From assembly GCA_029834535.1 (NCBI GenBank), contig JAQMWT010000134.1, forward strand, positions 41,030-105,029: 64,000 nt of DNA. The letters run 5' to 3'. The translations under genes and the position numbers were made by a program. Under the pieces are notes generated by a model. The model was given only the letters and a program-made list of their open reading frames with translations, was not told the DNA's origin and did not search any database. This DNA comes from Chrysophaeum taylorii. Its lineage: Eukaryota > Sar > Pelagophyceae > Pelagomonadales > Pelagomonadaceae. This document shows positions 18,556 through 28,289 of this stretch, piece after piece (the first letter of the stretch is position 1; each line of letters starts with the position of its first letter).

Positions 18556-19155
18556 ATGGATGCGGCGGCAGGACTTACTGCCACGAACTTTTTGCTGCAG
18601 GCACCGAAGGAGGGCTCCAAGATGAGTTCGGCTGTTGCTTATTCCGAGGTGCGCGACCTCGCGTTGAGGCTGCTCGCGTGGCTGGAACGGCGGCGCAAGT
18701 CGTCGGTGAGGGAGGTGAGTCGCGTTGGTAACGTCGCCAACTTATCGCATAAATTTGGCGGCGAGGTGAGGAGTTGGCAGCTGGTGTACGAGCGGTTGAG
18801 CGGGCAGCGTCAGAGCATCTTCGGACTGATCCAGGGGGTCGAAGTTGTCGCCGACAAACTCTTAACGAGATCACTACGCTCAGCACCGGGACAGCGCATG
18901 GCGATACTCCGGAAATGTACTCGGTTTAAACTTTTCCTTTGTAGAAGCACCACCTCTTCCAACGGCGTCCCTGATCTCCTTATCCGAGACCTGCTCGCCG
19001 CTAGCTGCGATTCGAATCGACCAGGATCGAGAACCGAGGCGGTCGGTGCAGCCTTTTTTTCCGAGGGTTGGGCGGCTCGGAAGACGGAAGCGGCAGATAG
19101 TAGACGGACTCGCCCGCTCGCAGCACCGCCAAGACAATCTTGGTGGTCAGTATGA
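18556..19155 (+). CDS. Hypothetical protein, possibly spliced or spurious
   Basis: An open frame from ATG 18556 (MDAAAGLTATNFLLQ) encodes up to 199 residues. The first 55 (…YSEVRDLALRLLAWLERRRKSSVRE) are helical and GC-rich like the host genes. A GAG|GTGAGTCGC donor-like site at about 18716 suggests an intron, after which the composition becomes less protein-like. No family is recognised. It sits just after the hAT remnant and may be a host gene fragment. Confidence 0.3.
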   Translation: MDAAAGLTATNFLLQAPKEGSKMSSAVAYSEVRDLALRLLAWLERRRKSSVREVSRVGNVANLSHKFGGEVRSWQLVYERLSGQRQSIFGLIQGVEVVADKLLTRSLRSAPGQRMAILRKCTRFKLFLCRSTTSSNGVPDLLIRDLLAASCDSNRPGSRTEAVGAAFFSEGWAARKTEAADSRRTRPLAAPPRQSWWSV

Positions 19156-19533
19156 TCGTCCCGCTCGCCCGAGTCTCCGGCCTAGAATCGAAGCGCCAGC
19201 AGGATTCCGAATGGGCCAGTCCAAAACCGAACCACGCTGGCGGTCTGCCGTTGGCCTCAGCAGTGGTTTCTCGGGCGCAGCATCTATCTCTGGGGGGGGG
19301 GGTGCGCCAATGCCCAACATCGAGTAGCGACTTGCTTCCTATATTCTCATTAAGACCGCACTACTGAGAGAAAGGGAGAAGACCCATGCAGAGCATTGGG
19401 TGTTTTCCGGAGGGCCGACAGACTACTAGGTCCGGGAGGACGCCCGGCCGGCCGCATCTGGAGTTGTCGTCGCAGGGGCATGATGATGGAAAAGGGTTGG
19501 TTCGTTCGTTCGTTCGTTCAGGATGATAATTTG

Positions 19534-21399
19534 CTAGATTTGTTGGTCGCAGAACGTGCCTTCCCAGCCGTTCTGGCAGGCGCACTCGCAGACGTTGGAC
19601 CCGAGGTCAACGAATCGCCCGTTGTTCTTGCAAAACTGGCGGCCTTCGGTCTCGCAGCACGCGCCGTAAAAGCCCGATTGACAGACGCAGGTCATTGCCT
19701 CTTTGTCGAAGGAGCGACCGCGATTCGAGCACAGGTTGTTGATAGTGACGCGGCTCTCGCAGTCGCCGTCGCCGTCGGCGTCGAGGCCAAGACTGTCAGA
19801 CTGGACACTGCAGTCGACGTTGAGCGTCTCCGGCAAGCACGCAACGGCAGTGCCGTACGGGTCGTCGCACGCGAACTGGCCAGACGACAGCACGTCTTCC
19901 TCTTCTTCTTGGCAGGCGTGCGAGAGGTCGAGCTTGAAGACGCCCCTGTTGTCGGGTCCGTGGTACGAGAGGTCGCCGTCGCCGTAGGCGTAGAGAAAGT
20001 AGCCCCAGTCGTCGCCCGACGCGGCGATTTCGATCTCGTCGGGCGGAGCGAGGGACCGCGTGAAGTATGCCACGCGGTTGCCGTCGCCGTCGAGCTCGGT
20101 CGAGACGTCAACAAGCGTCTGAGCATCGGCTTGCTGGGGACCCGCGTAGGTGAACGGCAGGATGTCGTAGTTCGTGGGCACGGCGCCTCCCGCGGCGATG
20201 ATCGCGTTCGAGTCGGGCATTTTGTCGTCCAACGATATGCCGAGCGCGGCCCAACCGTCGCCGGATTTGACGATTTTGGCACGAATGGCCGGGTAGAAGT
20301 CGGGGTCGCCACCCTCCTCCTCGAGCGTCCAGTAGAGCCTCCAGTTGGCGTCTGGCGACACGACATACTCAAAGTCGGGATCGTCCGAGACGTCGCGCGT
20401 CTCGCACGGCGTCGGCGAAACGGTCGGCGCGGCGATGATGGTCTCCTCCTCCTCCTCCTCCTCCCGGATTGTTGGCTCGAGCGTGGACCCAGCCGTCGGC
20501 TTTGGGAGCGTCGGCGCCGCGATGGGATTGACGGTCGTTGGTGCGGGCGACGCGGTCGGGGCGCGGGTCGTGCCTCCGTCGACGTCGACGTCCATGCACG
20601 CGGCCCAAACCTGGGGCGTGCTCGAGCACCACCAGACCCACTGCATGACCGTCTTGCCCGAGGGGAAGTCGTCCGGGATTTTCACCTTGACTTCGGAGAC
20701 CTGGCCCATGGTGCAGGCCTCGTTCGAGTTGGCACAGCCAAAGTCCCGGCCGTAACCGCCGAGACAATGGTGGAATCGGCCCGGCTCGTCGCAGCCCCAG
20801 CCCTCCTGGCACCTCGGCCCGCGCGTACAATCGTTCTCTTCGACGTCGTCGCACCGGAGCTCGCCCTCTTCGTAGCATTTCTCGAGGTCTTTGAGTTCGG
20901 CAACCGTTGGCGGCACGTCTCCGAGAAGTTTGTCGACGAGCGTCTGATTGCGGCAGAGCCGATACGCGAACACGCCGCCGTGGTCGGCCGTGGCGCACCA
21001 CCGCATGTCGTACGTCTTGCCGGCCGTCAGGGTGGCGGTGCTCGGGTACTGAAAGCCGAAATTGTAGTTCTTGTCCGAGTCCTTGGTCCCGCAGACGCCG
21101 AACGACGTCGCGTGTGCCTCGTTCGTGACGCGGTCCTCCCACGGAACCAAGTCGGGGTCGGCGGCGGGGTGCTTGCCGTACCAGGGTCGCCCGCCTGTCT
21201 CGACCTCGGGGTACACTTTGTCCACGTAGAGGCACGTTGGGCAGTAGTGCCGGTACCCTTCCTGCCACCTGCGCGAGGCGGCAATAAAAAACTTGGGGGA
21301 TATCAAATTTTTCGTCACTCACATGTAAACGTTACGGCCGACGGGCCAATCTTGGAAGCCATGGGACCGCACCGAGGGGAGGAGCGCGAGGAGCATCAT
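19534..21399 (-). CDS. Secreted LPMO-like / DOMON / EGF multidomain protein
   Basis: Two exons: 21399-21323 and 21268-19534, with a 54-bp GT-AG intron (21269-21322) that splices M|WQEG. About 603 residues. A signal peptide (MMLLALLPSVRS) precedes HGFQDWPVGRNVYMW, so the mature protein would start with His, as copper lytic polysaccharide monooxygenases do. A second His lies in TADHGGVFAYRLC, comparable to AA15 LPMOs. Cys-rich segments (HYCPTC, QWVWWCSSTPQVWAAC) follow. A Thr/Pro linker with a Glu run leads to a DOMON-like beta domain (DANWRLYWTLEEE, WAALGISLDDKMPDSNAI, DNRGVFKLDLSHAC). The C-terminus has two EGF-like modules (TCVCQSGFYGACC, CECACQNGWEGTFC). Likely secreted polysaccharide oxidation with a redox or carbohydrate-binding partner domain. 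LPMO assignment is strong by pattern but unsearched. Confidence 0.8.
21269..21322 (-). other. 54-bp intron after the LPMO signal-peptide exon
   Basis: Donor AT|GTGAGTGACG at 21322 and acceptor GCCTCGCGCAG| ending at 21269. Splicing joins GRNVY-M-WQEGYRHYC and places a cleavable signal peptide plus HG directly before the Cys-rich domain. The intron is a multiple of three, so the unspliced frame also stays open. Confidence 0.8.
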
Positions 21400-21653
21400 G
21401 AATGAGACTTAGATACCTTCGGTCGTTATCGAATATCCGCCGCGTAACCTGGGAATCTTCCGTGCGTGCACCCTATCTTTATTTGGGGCCAGTGGCGAAA
21501 ATTCCTGGCACGGTTTCAACGGTCGCTGCTTTGGCGGCTCGTGTCCGTTGCGCACAATAATTCGGTGTTCTGCCAACGGCCTGTAAAAAGTTTTGTCACC
21601 ACCACGTTTTATTGGCCGTTCGCTGCAGCAGGGCAGGCAGCAGCCGAAATTTG

Positions 21654-22118
21654 ATGATGTTGATGATCTCGGATGAGTTCGAGGAGTTGGGATTGGAGGT
21701 GTGGGACCTCGAGGTGGTGTGCGAGACCGTGCTCCCGGCGTCGTCGTCGTCGTCGTCGTCGTCGGCGTCGAAGGGAGGTCTTGCGACGACGACGACGACG
21801 ACGACGACGACACAGGGCGTAAAGACCGACACGAACGGAAAGTTCTTCGGAACGGACCGTCCCGACGACGACCAGAAAGAGCCCGATCTCGCGGAGGAGG
21901 CGGCGGCGCGCACGCTCGACGACGTGCTGCGGAGCTGGAGGGTTGCGGCCCTACTCTCTTCGGTCGACAAGCAGAGCCTCGCGGGCGTGTGCATCCTCCC
22001 CGAGACACCGCCGATGGTGCTGCGACGCCGCCCCCGCGCCCAGCTCCAGCTCGACTGCGACCGCGTCCGTTTCTGCCATCGCGCGCCCCGCGCCCGCCGC
22101 CAACCCGAGGACCTGTGA
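21654..22118 (+). CDS. Hypothetical Ser/Thr-run protein between LPMO-like and NTMT1 genes
   Basis: 154 residues from ATG 21654 (MMLMISDEFEELGLEVWDLE). An acidic N-terminus is followed by eight Ser (TCG repeats), nine Thr (ACG repeats), an acidic EEAAARTLDDVLRSWRVAALLSS helix and a basic Arg/Pro tail. It diverges from the LPMO-like gene (254-bp spacer) and converges on NTMT1 with 23 bp between stops, the same tight spacing as true genes here. The stop TGA sits inside CTGTGAGTGAA, which also resembles a splice donor. Family unknown. Confidence 0.4.
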   Translation: MMLMISDEFEELGLEVWDLEVVCETVLPASSSSSSSSASKGGLATTTTTTTTTQGVKTDTNGKFFGTDRPDDDQKEPDLAEEAAARTLDDVLRSWRVAALLSSVDKQSLAGVCILPETPPMVLRRRPRAQLQLDCDRVRFCHRAPRARRQPEDL

Positions 22119-22141
22119 GTGAATGTTTACATTTTAAAGTG

Positions 22142-23098
22142 TTAATAGACCGGGGGGCTCCCGAGACCGCGGAGCAGGCTGTCCGGGGTATGGGGGCGGT
22201 CGAGATGGGGGGGCTCGACGTCGTCGGCCTCCTCGAAGATGAGCCGGGGGGGCTCTCCTCGAGCGTCGTCGTTCCAGGCGAGGGCCCAGGCGAAGACGGG
22301 ATATATGTCGTTCGGAAAGGCGTCGTTCGCGGGCTCGACGGGCTGCTTGCGCTCGAGAATAACCTGGGCCTCGGCCTCGTCGAAGACCGAGCGATAGTAC
22401 GCGAGGGATCGACAGATGCTACGATCGTCGTCGTCGACGTAAAAAGCGTCGTCGTCGCTACACTTGGTGTGTAGGACGTTATCCTTGACGACAACGATGC
22501 CGTTGGGGGCGAGGGCGTCGCGGCACCGCACCAGAAACGCAACAAAGTCGACGTCAGTCAGGTGGCCGACGCTCCACTGTACCCAGACGACGTCGTAAGT
22601 CGCAGCCGGACGCCACTCCTGCATCGCCGCGCGCACGAACCTGCACTGCGCCGCACACTCCTCCCCGCCCCCCAACTCGTCCGGCTGCGCCACGTAATCG
22701 GGCGCCGCCCGAAGCAGCGACGTCGACTGCTCAACGACGTCGACGCGCGACGCGCCCGAAGGTAAGAGAACGTGCTTGCACACTCTACCGATGCCCGCGG
22801 CCATGTCGGCGGCCACGAACCCCGGCCGGATCTTGGCGTCGCGCAGGAACCGTCGCGAAAACGCCGAATCGGGCGCATCCAGGTGCGCAAACCCGCCGAG
22901 GACGCCGTTCAATGTCGGCGGCGCGATCACCGCGTCCTCCCAGTATTGCTTGGCCACAGAATACCACGACTCCCGGTACGCCTTGTCTTGCCACAGTGCT
23001 TTCGGGCTCGCCCAGAACTGCGCGTCCGACGACCCACTCAGGCGACAACCGCGGTCCACAAGTCGCTTCTCGATACGATCGACCAGGAACTGACTCAT
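22142..23098 (-). CDS. NTMT1: N-terminal Xaa-Pro-Lys protein methyltransferase (NTMT1-like)
   Basis: 318 residues. A class I SAM methyltransferase with the NTMT/METTL11 signature: YWEDAVIAPPTLNGVLGGF, SAM motif AADMAAGIGRVCKHVLLP, YDVVWVQWSVGHLTD and LAPNGIVVVKDN, followed by the family's SICRSLAYYRSVF segment. NTMT1 alpha-N-methylates proteins with an N-terminal Xaa-Pro-Lys after Met removal, for example RCC1 and histones. ATG 23098 (MSQFLVDRIEK) was chosen because the frame further upstream has only a GTG. The C-terminal tail is an acidic extension beyond the usual end (…VFAWALAW). Confidence 0.92.
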   Translation of the reverse strand: MSQFLVDRIEKRLVDRGCRLSGSSDAQFWASPKALWQDKAYRESWYSVAKQYWEDAVIAPPTLNGVLGGFAHLDAPDSAFSRRFLRDAKIRPGFVAADMAAGIGRVCKHVLLPSGASRVDVVEQSTSLLRAAPDYVAQPDELGGGEECAAQCRFVRAAMQEWRPAATYDVVWVQWSVGHLTDVDFVAFLVRCRDALAPNGIVVVKDNVLHTKCSDDDAFYVDDDDRSICRSLAYYRSVFDEAEAQVILERKQPVEPANDAFPNDIYPVFAWALAWNDDARGEPPRLIFEEADDVEPPHLDRPHTPDSLLRGLGSPPVY

Positions 23099-23990
23099 CG
23101 CCACCCCCCTAGGATTAGGGTTCACCTACATACCATTGAACTTCAACGGCAACGCCCCTTGCGACCACACGATATTTCCCTCTAGTTGAATGAACCACAA
23201 AGCAGGACTGCCCCGTGGTTCAACTGCCCCGTCGTTGAACGTCGAACAACACCCATTCATTATTGGCAGGAGTAAAGTCTTCAAGCACCCCCCCCTCTTC
23301 GAGCTGGCATTGGCGACGCCGCAGTCAGTGCGCCTCGACGACGATGCGTCGAGCTTGCGCGCGGCGGGCTTCAGCGTCGCCCCTGTGCCCCCGGCGTCTT
23401 TCATGATCTCGCGGCACGTCAGGCCCAGGGCCGTCGGTTTGAACAAGAGGATATTAATGCAATGACCCCTTGGTTTGGAGATCTTCTTCTGCACGTCGGT
23501 CATCTCGAGGCCGAGGCGCTGCCGCCAGTGCGGCGGTAGCATGGGGGCCTCGCGGACGAGTCTTCTTTGATGGTCTTCCCACCTCTAGAAGTTCTGATTA
23601 AGCAGAGTTCTTAATTTGACTCAATACTTAATTAACGTCTGACAAGGCGGAATTGGTCATACACTAGAAACTTATCACACACCGTCGAGTCGGATCTTCG
23701 CGATTTAGCTGCGCGTAGAGGGGCCCAAGGCGCGTCGTTTGCGCACTTAAAGACCCCTGTTGCCTACACACCCCGACCCCTGAAATTTGGCGCGCTTGGG
23801 TGGTTCTTGATTAATTGAAGGTTTTCTCTATTTGTTTTTGGGTGCCGTGGCTTGATTTTCGAACCACTGGTCGCTGCTCCCTCGTGCTCTAGTTTCGACA
23901 ACTCTCACAGAAACACCCCCGCCTCGGGCGCAGCTCCCAGCAGACCACGCCCACTTCTGGCAAGGAGCCGAGTGGACTAAAGAGCATCAG
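23099..23990. other. Spacer upstream of NTMT1 with one unassigned minus-strand ORF
   Basis: A 138-codon minus ORF at 23542-23126 starts at an ATG (MLPPHWRQRLGLEMTDVQKK) and reads CREIMKDAGGTGATLKPAA further on. The first part is protein-like, but no family is recognised and it may be a 5' fragment of another gene. Beyond 23560 the sequence becomes AT-rich and no gene is visible. Confidence 0.3.
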
Positions 23991-24120
23991 CGTGCGGCAA
24001 CTTCTCCGCACTCGCGCTTGGGCTGGGCGAAGACCGCTTCCAGGGGGAGGGGGTGCGCGAGGACACGACAAAACACACACCCCCCAGCATGAAAATTTGG
24101 CCCTAGAGGGTCGGCTACCT
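23991..24120. repeat. Dispersed repeat shared with 48.4-48.6 kb
   Basis: The segment GGCTGGGCGAAGACCGCTTC followed by CAGGGGG, a CGCGxGAGGAC stretch and CCCCCCAGCxxxAAAATTT recurs at about 48448-48580 in the same orientation. It is non-coding, of unknown class, and contains G/C homopolymers. Confidence 0.5.
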
Positions 24121-24224
24121 CCTCCCTGGAGCTTGTCAATGGCGCTTGGGGGTCTCGGACACCCCCCCCCCCCCCCGGGACGACTGGAATTGCGGCGCCA
24201 GACAGTTTCTACTCATCAAGCTAC

Positions 24225-24335
24225 AAATCAGCATGGCTATAGCGGTATAAGAGTGTGTGGGCGGCTTCTCCAGACTCTCCTGATTGGCCATACACTTTTC
24301 GCTACGTAAAGTAGTGACCGCCACAGGCGCCCCCT
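24225..24335. repeat. Hairpin repeat, copy 1
   Basis: GCGGTATAAGAGTGTGTGGG … CCATACACTTTTCGCTACGT and AAAGTAGTGACCGCCACA match the repeat at about 37070-37160, where the stem is better preserved. It is a small foldback-type dispersed element. Confidence 0.55.
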
Positions 24336-24535
24336 TTTTAAGAAAGGACGTCGCCCCGGCGTTCCCTCACGACACTGTCATAATTCTGAAGTCCGAACGT
24401 TTTTTAGGCAACGGTTCCGCCTCAGGCGCACCAGGATAATATACCATCGGCTCTAAGAGCACGTAGGCTATTTCGTCCCCGTACTTACGAGGGTAAGAGA
24501 AAGTAAGTGTTGACATTGAAGTCAGAGATCCTTAC

Positions 24536-24870
24536 TGCTAATCGACAGATGTTTGACTGTCTGTCTGTCTGTCTGTTTGTCTGTTTGTCTTTAAATGTCG
24601 ACTGCTAAGAGGGGGTGTGTGTGTTTGTCTTTAAATGTCGACTGCTAAGAGGGGGTGTGTGTGTTTGTCTTTAAATGTCGACTGCTAAGAGGGGGGTGTG
24701 TGTGGGGAGCTCATCCTTACTACTAATCGACAGATGTTTGTCTGTTTGTCTGTTTGTCTGTCTTTAAATGTCGACTGCTAAGAGGGGGGTGTGTGTGGGG
24801 AGCATGAAGGGTGTGGGTGTGTTTGTTTGTTTGTCTTTAATGTTTGTCCCTCGATTTAGGGTAAGGATCA
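24536..24870 (+). repeat. Tandem array of inverted-repeat-element arms
   Basis: Two copies of the arm (TCGACAGATGTTTG… start) plus internal re-duplications of a GTTTGTCTTTAAATGTCG … CTGCTAAGAGGGGG unit (starts near 24588, 24624, 24663 and 24765). All are in the same orientation as the left arm of the 15.4-kb element, and no opposing arm is present. The end reads GTCCCTCGATTTAGG, like the arm's inner end. Confidence 0.7.
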
Positions 24871-25494
24871 GGTAGGCGCGACAGCCAGACAGTGATCCTC
24901 TAAGCCGTCTACGGCGACCTCGCAGACTGTTTCCACGACCCGCGGCGGCTCTTTCAGCGCGCCATTCTCACGCCCCGTCGAAACGATGTTGTCGATGCTG
25001 ACAACGCGCGCATGACCGCGGCCTTTTTTTCCCGAAGACGAGGCGTCGGAGTTCTTTTCGGCCGACTAGGTTGGGTCGGAAGCCGACGCCTCGCTCTTTA
25101 CAGTAGAGTTTTCAACTCCCTGACAACCAACGGCATGCTGACTTTGATCGCGAGCTTAAAGTCTTCGCAACCTCGACCCGTCGCACGGCCACTGCGACGG
25201 TACCAGATACATGATCGATCATGTCGTGTCACCGAGGCTCCTCCAACCTGTATCCCTCAAGCCCCACCGACGCCAAACGATCAACAAGAGCCAGGGCCAC
25301 AAGAGCCAGGGCCAGACGCCCCGCGAGGTCGGCGTCCTCTTGCCCAAACCCGTCTTCTGCCACGTCCAGCTCTACGTGGCTCCCTGTCGATCGGCAACCC
25401 CGAGGATATAATCATCTGGGTCGACGACTCCACCCTACCCCACACGTGCTCCGCAATACCGATAAGCCCCCTCCCGGCGTCTACACGCGCACTG
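24871..25494. other. No gene recognised
   Basis: A GC-rich stretch with an open + frame (25012-25497) lacking recognisable domains and containing a short direct repeat (AGAGCCAGGGCCA twice near 25286-25316). Treated as non-coding or decayed. Confidence 0.3.
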
Positions 25495-25755
25495 TAGGTG
25501 AACTTACTGGGGCCAGGTGAACTTACTGAGGGTTTTAGAGTAAACTCAAAGATTGGCGGCGTATGCGGATCAAAGCAGCTTAGATTGGCGGAGGCGAGAG
25601 CGACGAGCTCGAAGGAGTGGTGTGAGCACGAGTGGGTTTACGCCGAACTTACTGGGGTTGGAGATTTGGACTAGGTGAACTTACTGACCAGGTGAACTTA
25701 CTGGGACCAGTTGAGCTTACTGGGGTTGGAGATTGGGACTAGGTGAACTTACTGG
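25495..25755 (+). repeat. Dispersed-tandem AGGTGAACTTACTG repeats
   Basis: Seven copies of a 14-bp unit, AGGTGAACTTACTG or close variants, lie at about 25497, 25515, 25647, 25673, 25690, 25709 and 25741. Several are followed by GGGGTTGGAGATT. Spacing is irregular, so it is not a simple satellite. Each unit contains a CAG|GTGA-like splice-donor context. Function unknown. Confidence 0.6.
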
Positions 25756-25911
25756 CCTGCACTTCTTTTTTTAACCAGGTTTCTGTGGCAGTAACGCCCA
25801 TCCCCCCACTTGCCTGCCTGTTACTTGCCACCTACCTAGCTTGCTGCCCTGGTACTGACCATGCGATTATGGGGGGGGTGTCACCTCGACACCCTCACGT
25901 GCTATTCCACT

Positions 25912-26247
25912 TGTGGCGGCAACTCCCGCCTCCTAAAGCTTACCCCTCTTCTAGGGCCCCCCCTTATCAGGGGCACCCTACTCCGTCACGATGATGTCAG
26001 TTTTCTTTATGACATCATCTTCCTTTTCCGCGACGTGTGCCACCCTGATTTCTGTATTTCGATAATATCTTAATCATAAAGCAACAGCCGATCCTCAAGT
26101 CGTGAGGACCAGGCACGGAAGTTGTTTGTGGTTGTGTGGCGGGAGAACGGCCATCCTCGTCGAGTGACTCCATCAAGGGCACGGACGCGAGCGGCGAGCC
26201 AGGATTCGAAGGCACGCCAGGTAGGCCTAAATTCTCCTTACGCCACA
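25912..26247 (+). repeat. 5' LTR of element 1
   Basis: TG…CA termini. It contains a perfect 10-bp inverted repeat, GATGATGTCA and TGACATCATC separated by 10 bp (25990-26019), with CRE-like TGATGTCA cores, and an AATATCTTAATCATAAAGC region that may hold the core promoter or polyadenylation signal. Confidence 0.93.
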
Positions 26248-26709
26248 GGTGGTGGAGGGATATGAGATTCGAGCGACCATATCGGTCGCAGCGAACGAGT
26301 GCATCTTGCATTCTCTACACGGTCCGGACAAGCCGTGCGCGCCCTGATCAAGCGCGCCGACAAGGAATTCCAGAAGGACCACTGCCGTGGGGAAGTTCCC
26401 CGGCCGGATACGTTAGTCGTCGGAGGTGACGACGCGCGATTCGGTTCTAGCCGACGCGCAACCCGGGTACCGCTACCGCAGGCGAGCGGAGTGAGATCGC
26501 AACTCACTGAGGCATTGATTGCCGGGCAGAGACGAATTCTGCCGCCCACCGGACTGATAAATCGGTCGGTGGAAGACGCACGCGACGACGATATTACGCG
26601 TGTCGTGGACGAGTAGAAGTCCCAGAGTCGAAGGAGCACGAGAACGACGACGACTCGACCATTTTGGACCCGCTCTGATCTCGGCCGACTAGAACGAACA
26701 AGAGCCGAT
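26248..26709 (+). other. Untranslated leader of element 1
   Basis: 462 bp between the LTR and the Gag ATG. It opens with G then TGGTGGAGGG (probable primer-binding site, complementary to a CCA-ending tRNA 3' end). The same leader occurs upstream of Gag in element 3 (55194-55654, minus strand), supporting its role as retroelement leader. Confidence 0.7.
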
Positions 26710-28240
26710 ATGGAAGACAATGATGCTGCCGACGAGCAGACACGATACGACGAACCGCCACGCCGTCAGGATGAGACGAGCGAGAGGAATGACGATGATG
26801 ATGATGATGATGATGATGATGAGCACGACACTGAAGTTGACAACGAGGAAGAAGAACTAGACTACAACACCGGCGAACCGACGGAGAGACCGTCGGGAGG
26901 ACGACCGACAGCCCCGTCAACGCGTGCACGACCCCCGGACGCAACGAGAATGAACGAGTTCTACGAGGCTCATTTGCGGGCGTTACGTGAAGAAAACGAA
27001 CGTTCGCAGGAAAGACTTTTGCAACAAATAGCGGAAGAAAACGATCGAAAGGAGCGGCTACAACGGAAGGAGGCCGAAGAATTAAGAGAGCAAGTGCGGA
27101 GGGCCAACGCTCGAGCAGACGACCTCCAGGATCAAGTAAATTCGCTAACCCGAGAAAGGGACGAGCTACGTACGCCGAGTCGATCGAGGCGAGCGAGCAG
27201 CCCGGGGTCCCGAGCTGAGGAAGAGCCGCCAACTACACGATCACGCGCGAAAGCTAGGAAGCCGCGCTATGAAGACGACGATGACGAAGAAAAAGAGGAG
27301 ACGCGTGGCGACGGAAGGATCGACACCCAAGAGTTCTTGATGGGCTTCACGGATCGGTTCGCCAGCGCGTTAGCTAAACACGATCGCAACAAGGAGCGGC
27401 GATCGACCTCCGGATTAAAGACCGAAACTTTTAAACTGGTTCTTGATGGACGCGATCAGGACCAGTTCGATTTAGATGCGGGCGCAGTGATGAGTACGTT
27501 AGCCGAAGACCATTTTAGCATGGAGAAACTGCGGTACCTGCTGCCCGCGAGTTTGCGCGACACAGTCGCACCAATTTTTCTAGGACACTTGAAGAAGTAC
27601 GAAGACCTGTGTAAAGATCTCAATCACCCAGCGTCTTTTTGTTTACGTCGGGAGATCGACGATGAGGAGTACTGTTCAGTGGTACGACGATCACGACGAC
27701 TGAACGAGAAGTCTGCCTCTACTGCCTCAAGATTTTGAAATATTTCCGAGAGAGTTGCCCACTGCCGGTGACGGCAGAGGAATCGCTACGAAAATTGCAA
27801 TGCACGACCCAAGCGACCGTTCCGAAACGCTCTGGGGAACGCCACGTGCATACGTATTGCATCAAATTTCAGAAAGAGGCCATGGCGTACTGTTCTGTGG
27901 CCAACCGAGATCTCAACGATGTGGAGATCATCTCTTACTTGATACGTGGACTGGAGTCCAGCGAATTGAAATCCCGCGTGCGAACCATGCGCAGCGGGCA
28001 CCCGACGACGTATAAAACGTTTACGTCTACGTTGTCATTGATTACACGGCTCGAGAACGATTTCGCAACCGCAATGGCGGAGAAGAACAGCCGAAATTCA
28101 ACGAATCCGTCGGGCGGGAAGCCGCAGAAGCCACCGTCTGGACGCGGAGGACGGGCGCTCGCCTCGGGGACGAAAGATAAAACGACGAAATATGAAACAC
28201 TGCGTCTCGAAGATAATCCGAAAAAGTGGGAGTCCTGTGG
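26710..28240 (+). pseudogene. Element 1 Gag, N-terminal part (frameshifted)
   Basis: ATG 26710 (MEDNDAADEQ) opens a 342-codon frame: poly-Asp and acidic region, a coiled coil (about 80-150, RALREENERSQERLLQQIAEE), a basic linker, then a capsid-like helical region (FKLVLDGRDQDQFDLDAG, LPASLRDTVAPIF). Relative to element 3 an 8-bp insertion near 27700 shifts the frame. The remainder continues from 27738 in the next frame (HVHTYCIKFQKEAMAYCS, YLIRGLESSELKSRVRTMRSG) to EDNPKKW at about 28230, where homology to Gag on this strand stops. Confidence 0.85.
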
Positions 28241-28289
28241 CGGCTCGTCAAGTAACGTTATCGCGGACACTGGTTCACAAGGTGTAGCT

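Noticed and set aside
19396-21405. A 669-codon plus-strand frame
   Set aside because: It is antisense to the LPMO-like gene, with Val/Ala/Arg-rich composition and no domains.
21409-22545. Minus-strand Ser/Pro-rich frame
   Set aside because: It overlaps NTMT1 in another frame and translates simple repeats; no domain.
23106-23122. TTAGGG/CCTAGG string as a telomere remnant
   Set aside because: A single hexamer without tandem repetition is expected by chance in 64 kb.
24590-24780. CRISPR-like array from evenly repeated GTTTGTCTTTAAATGTCG units
   Set aside because: The units are contiguous duplications of a transposon arm without variable spacers, in a eukaryotic context.
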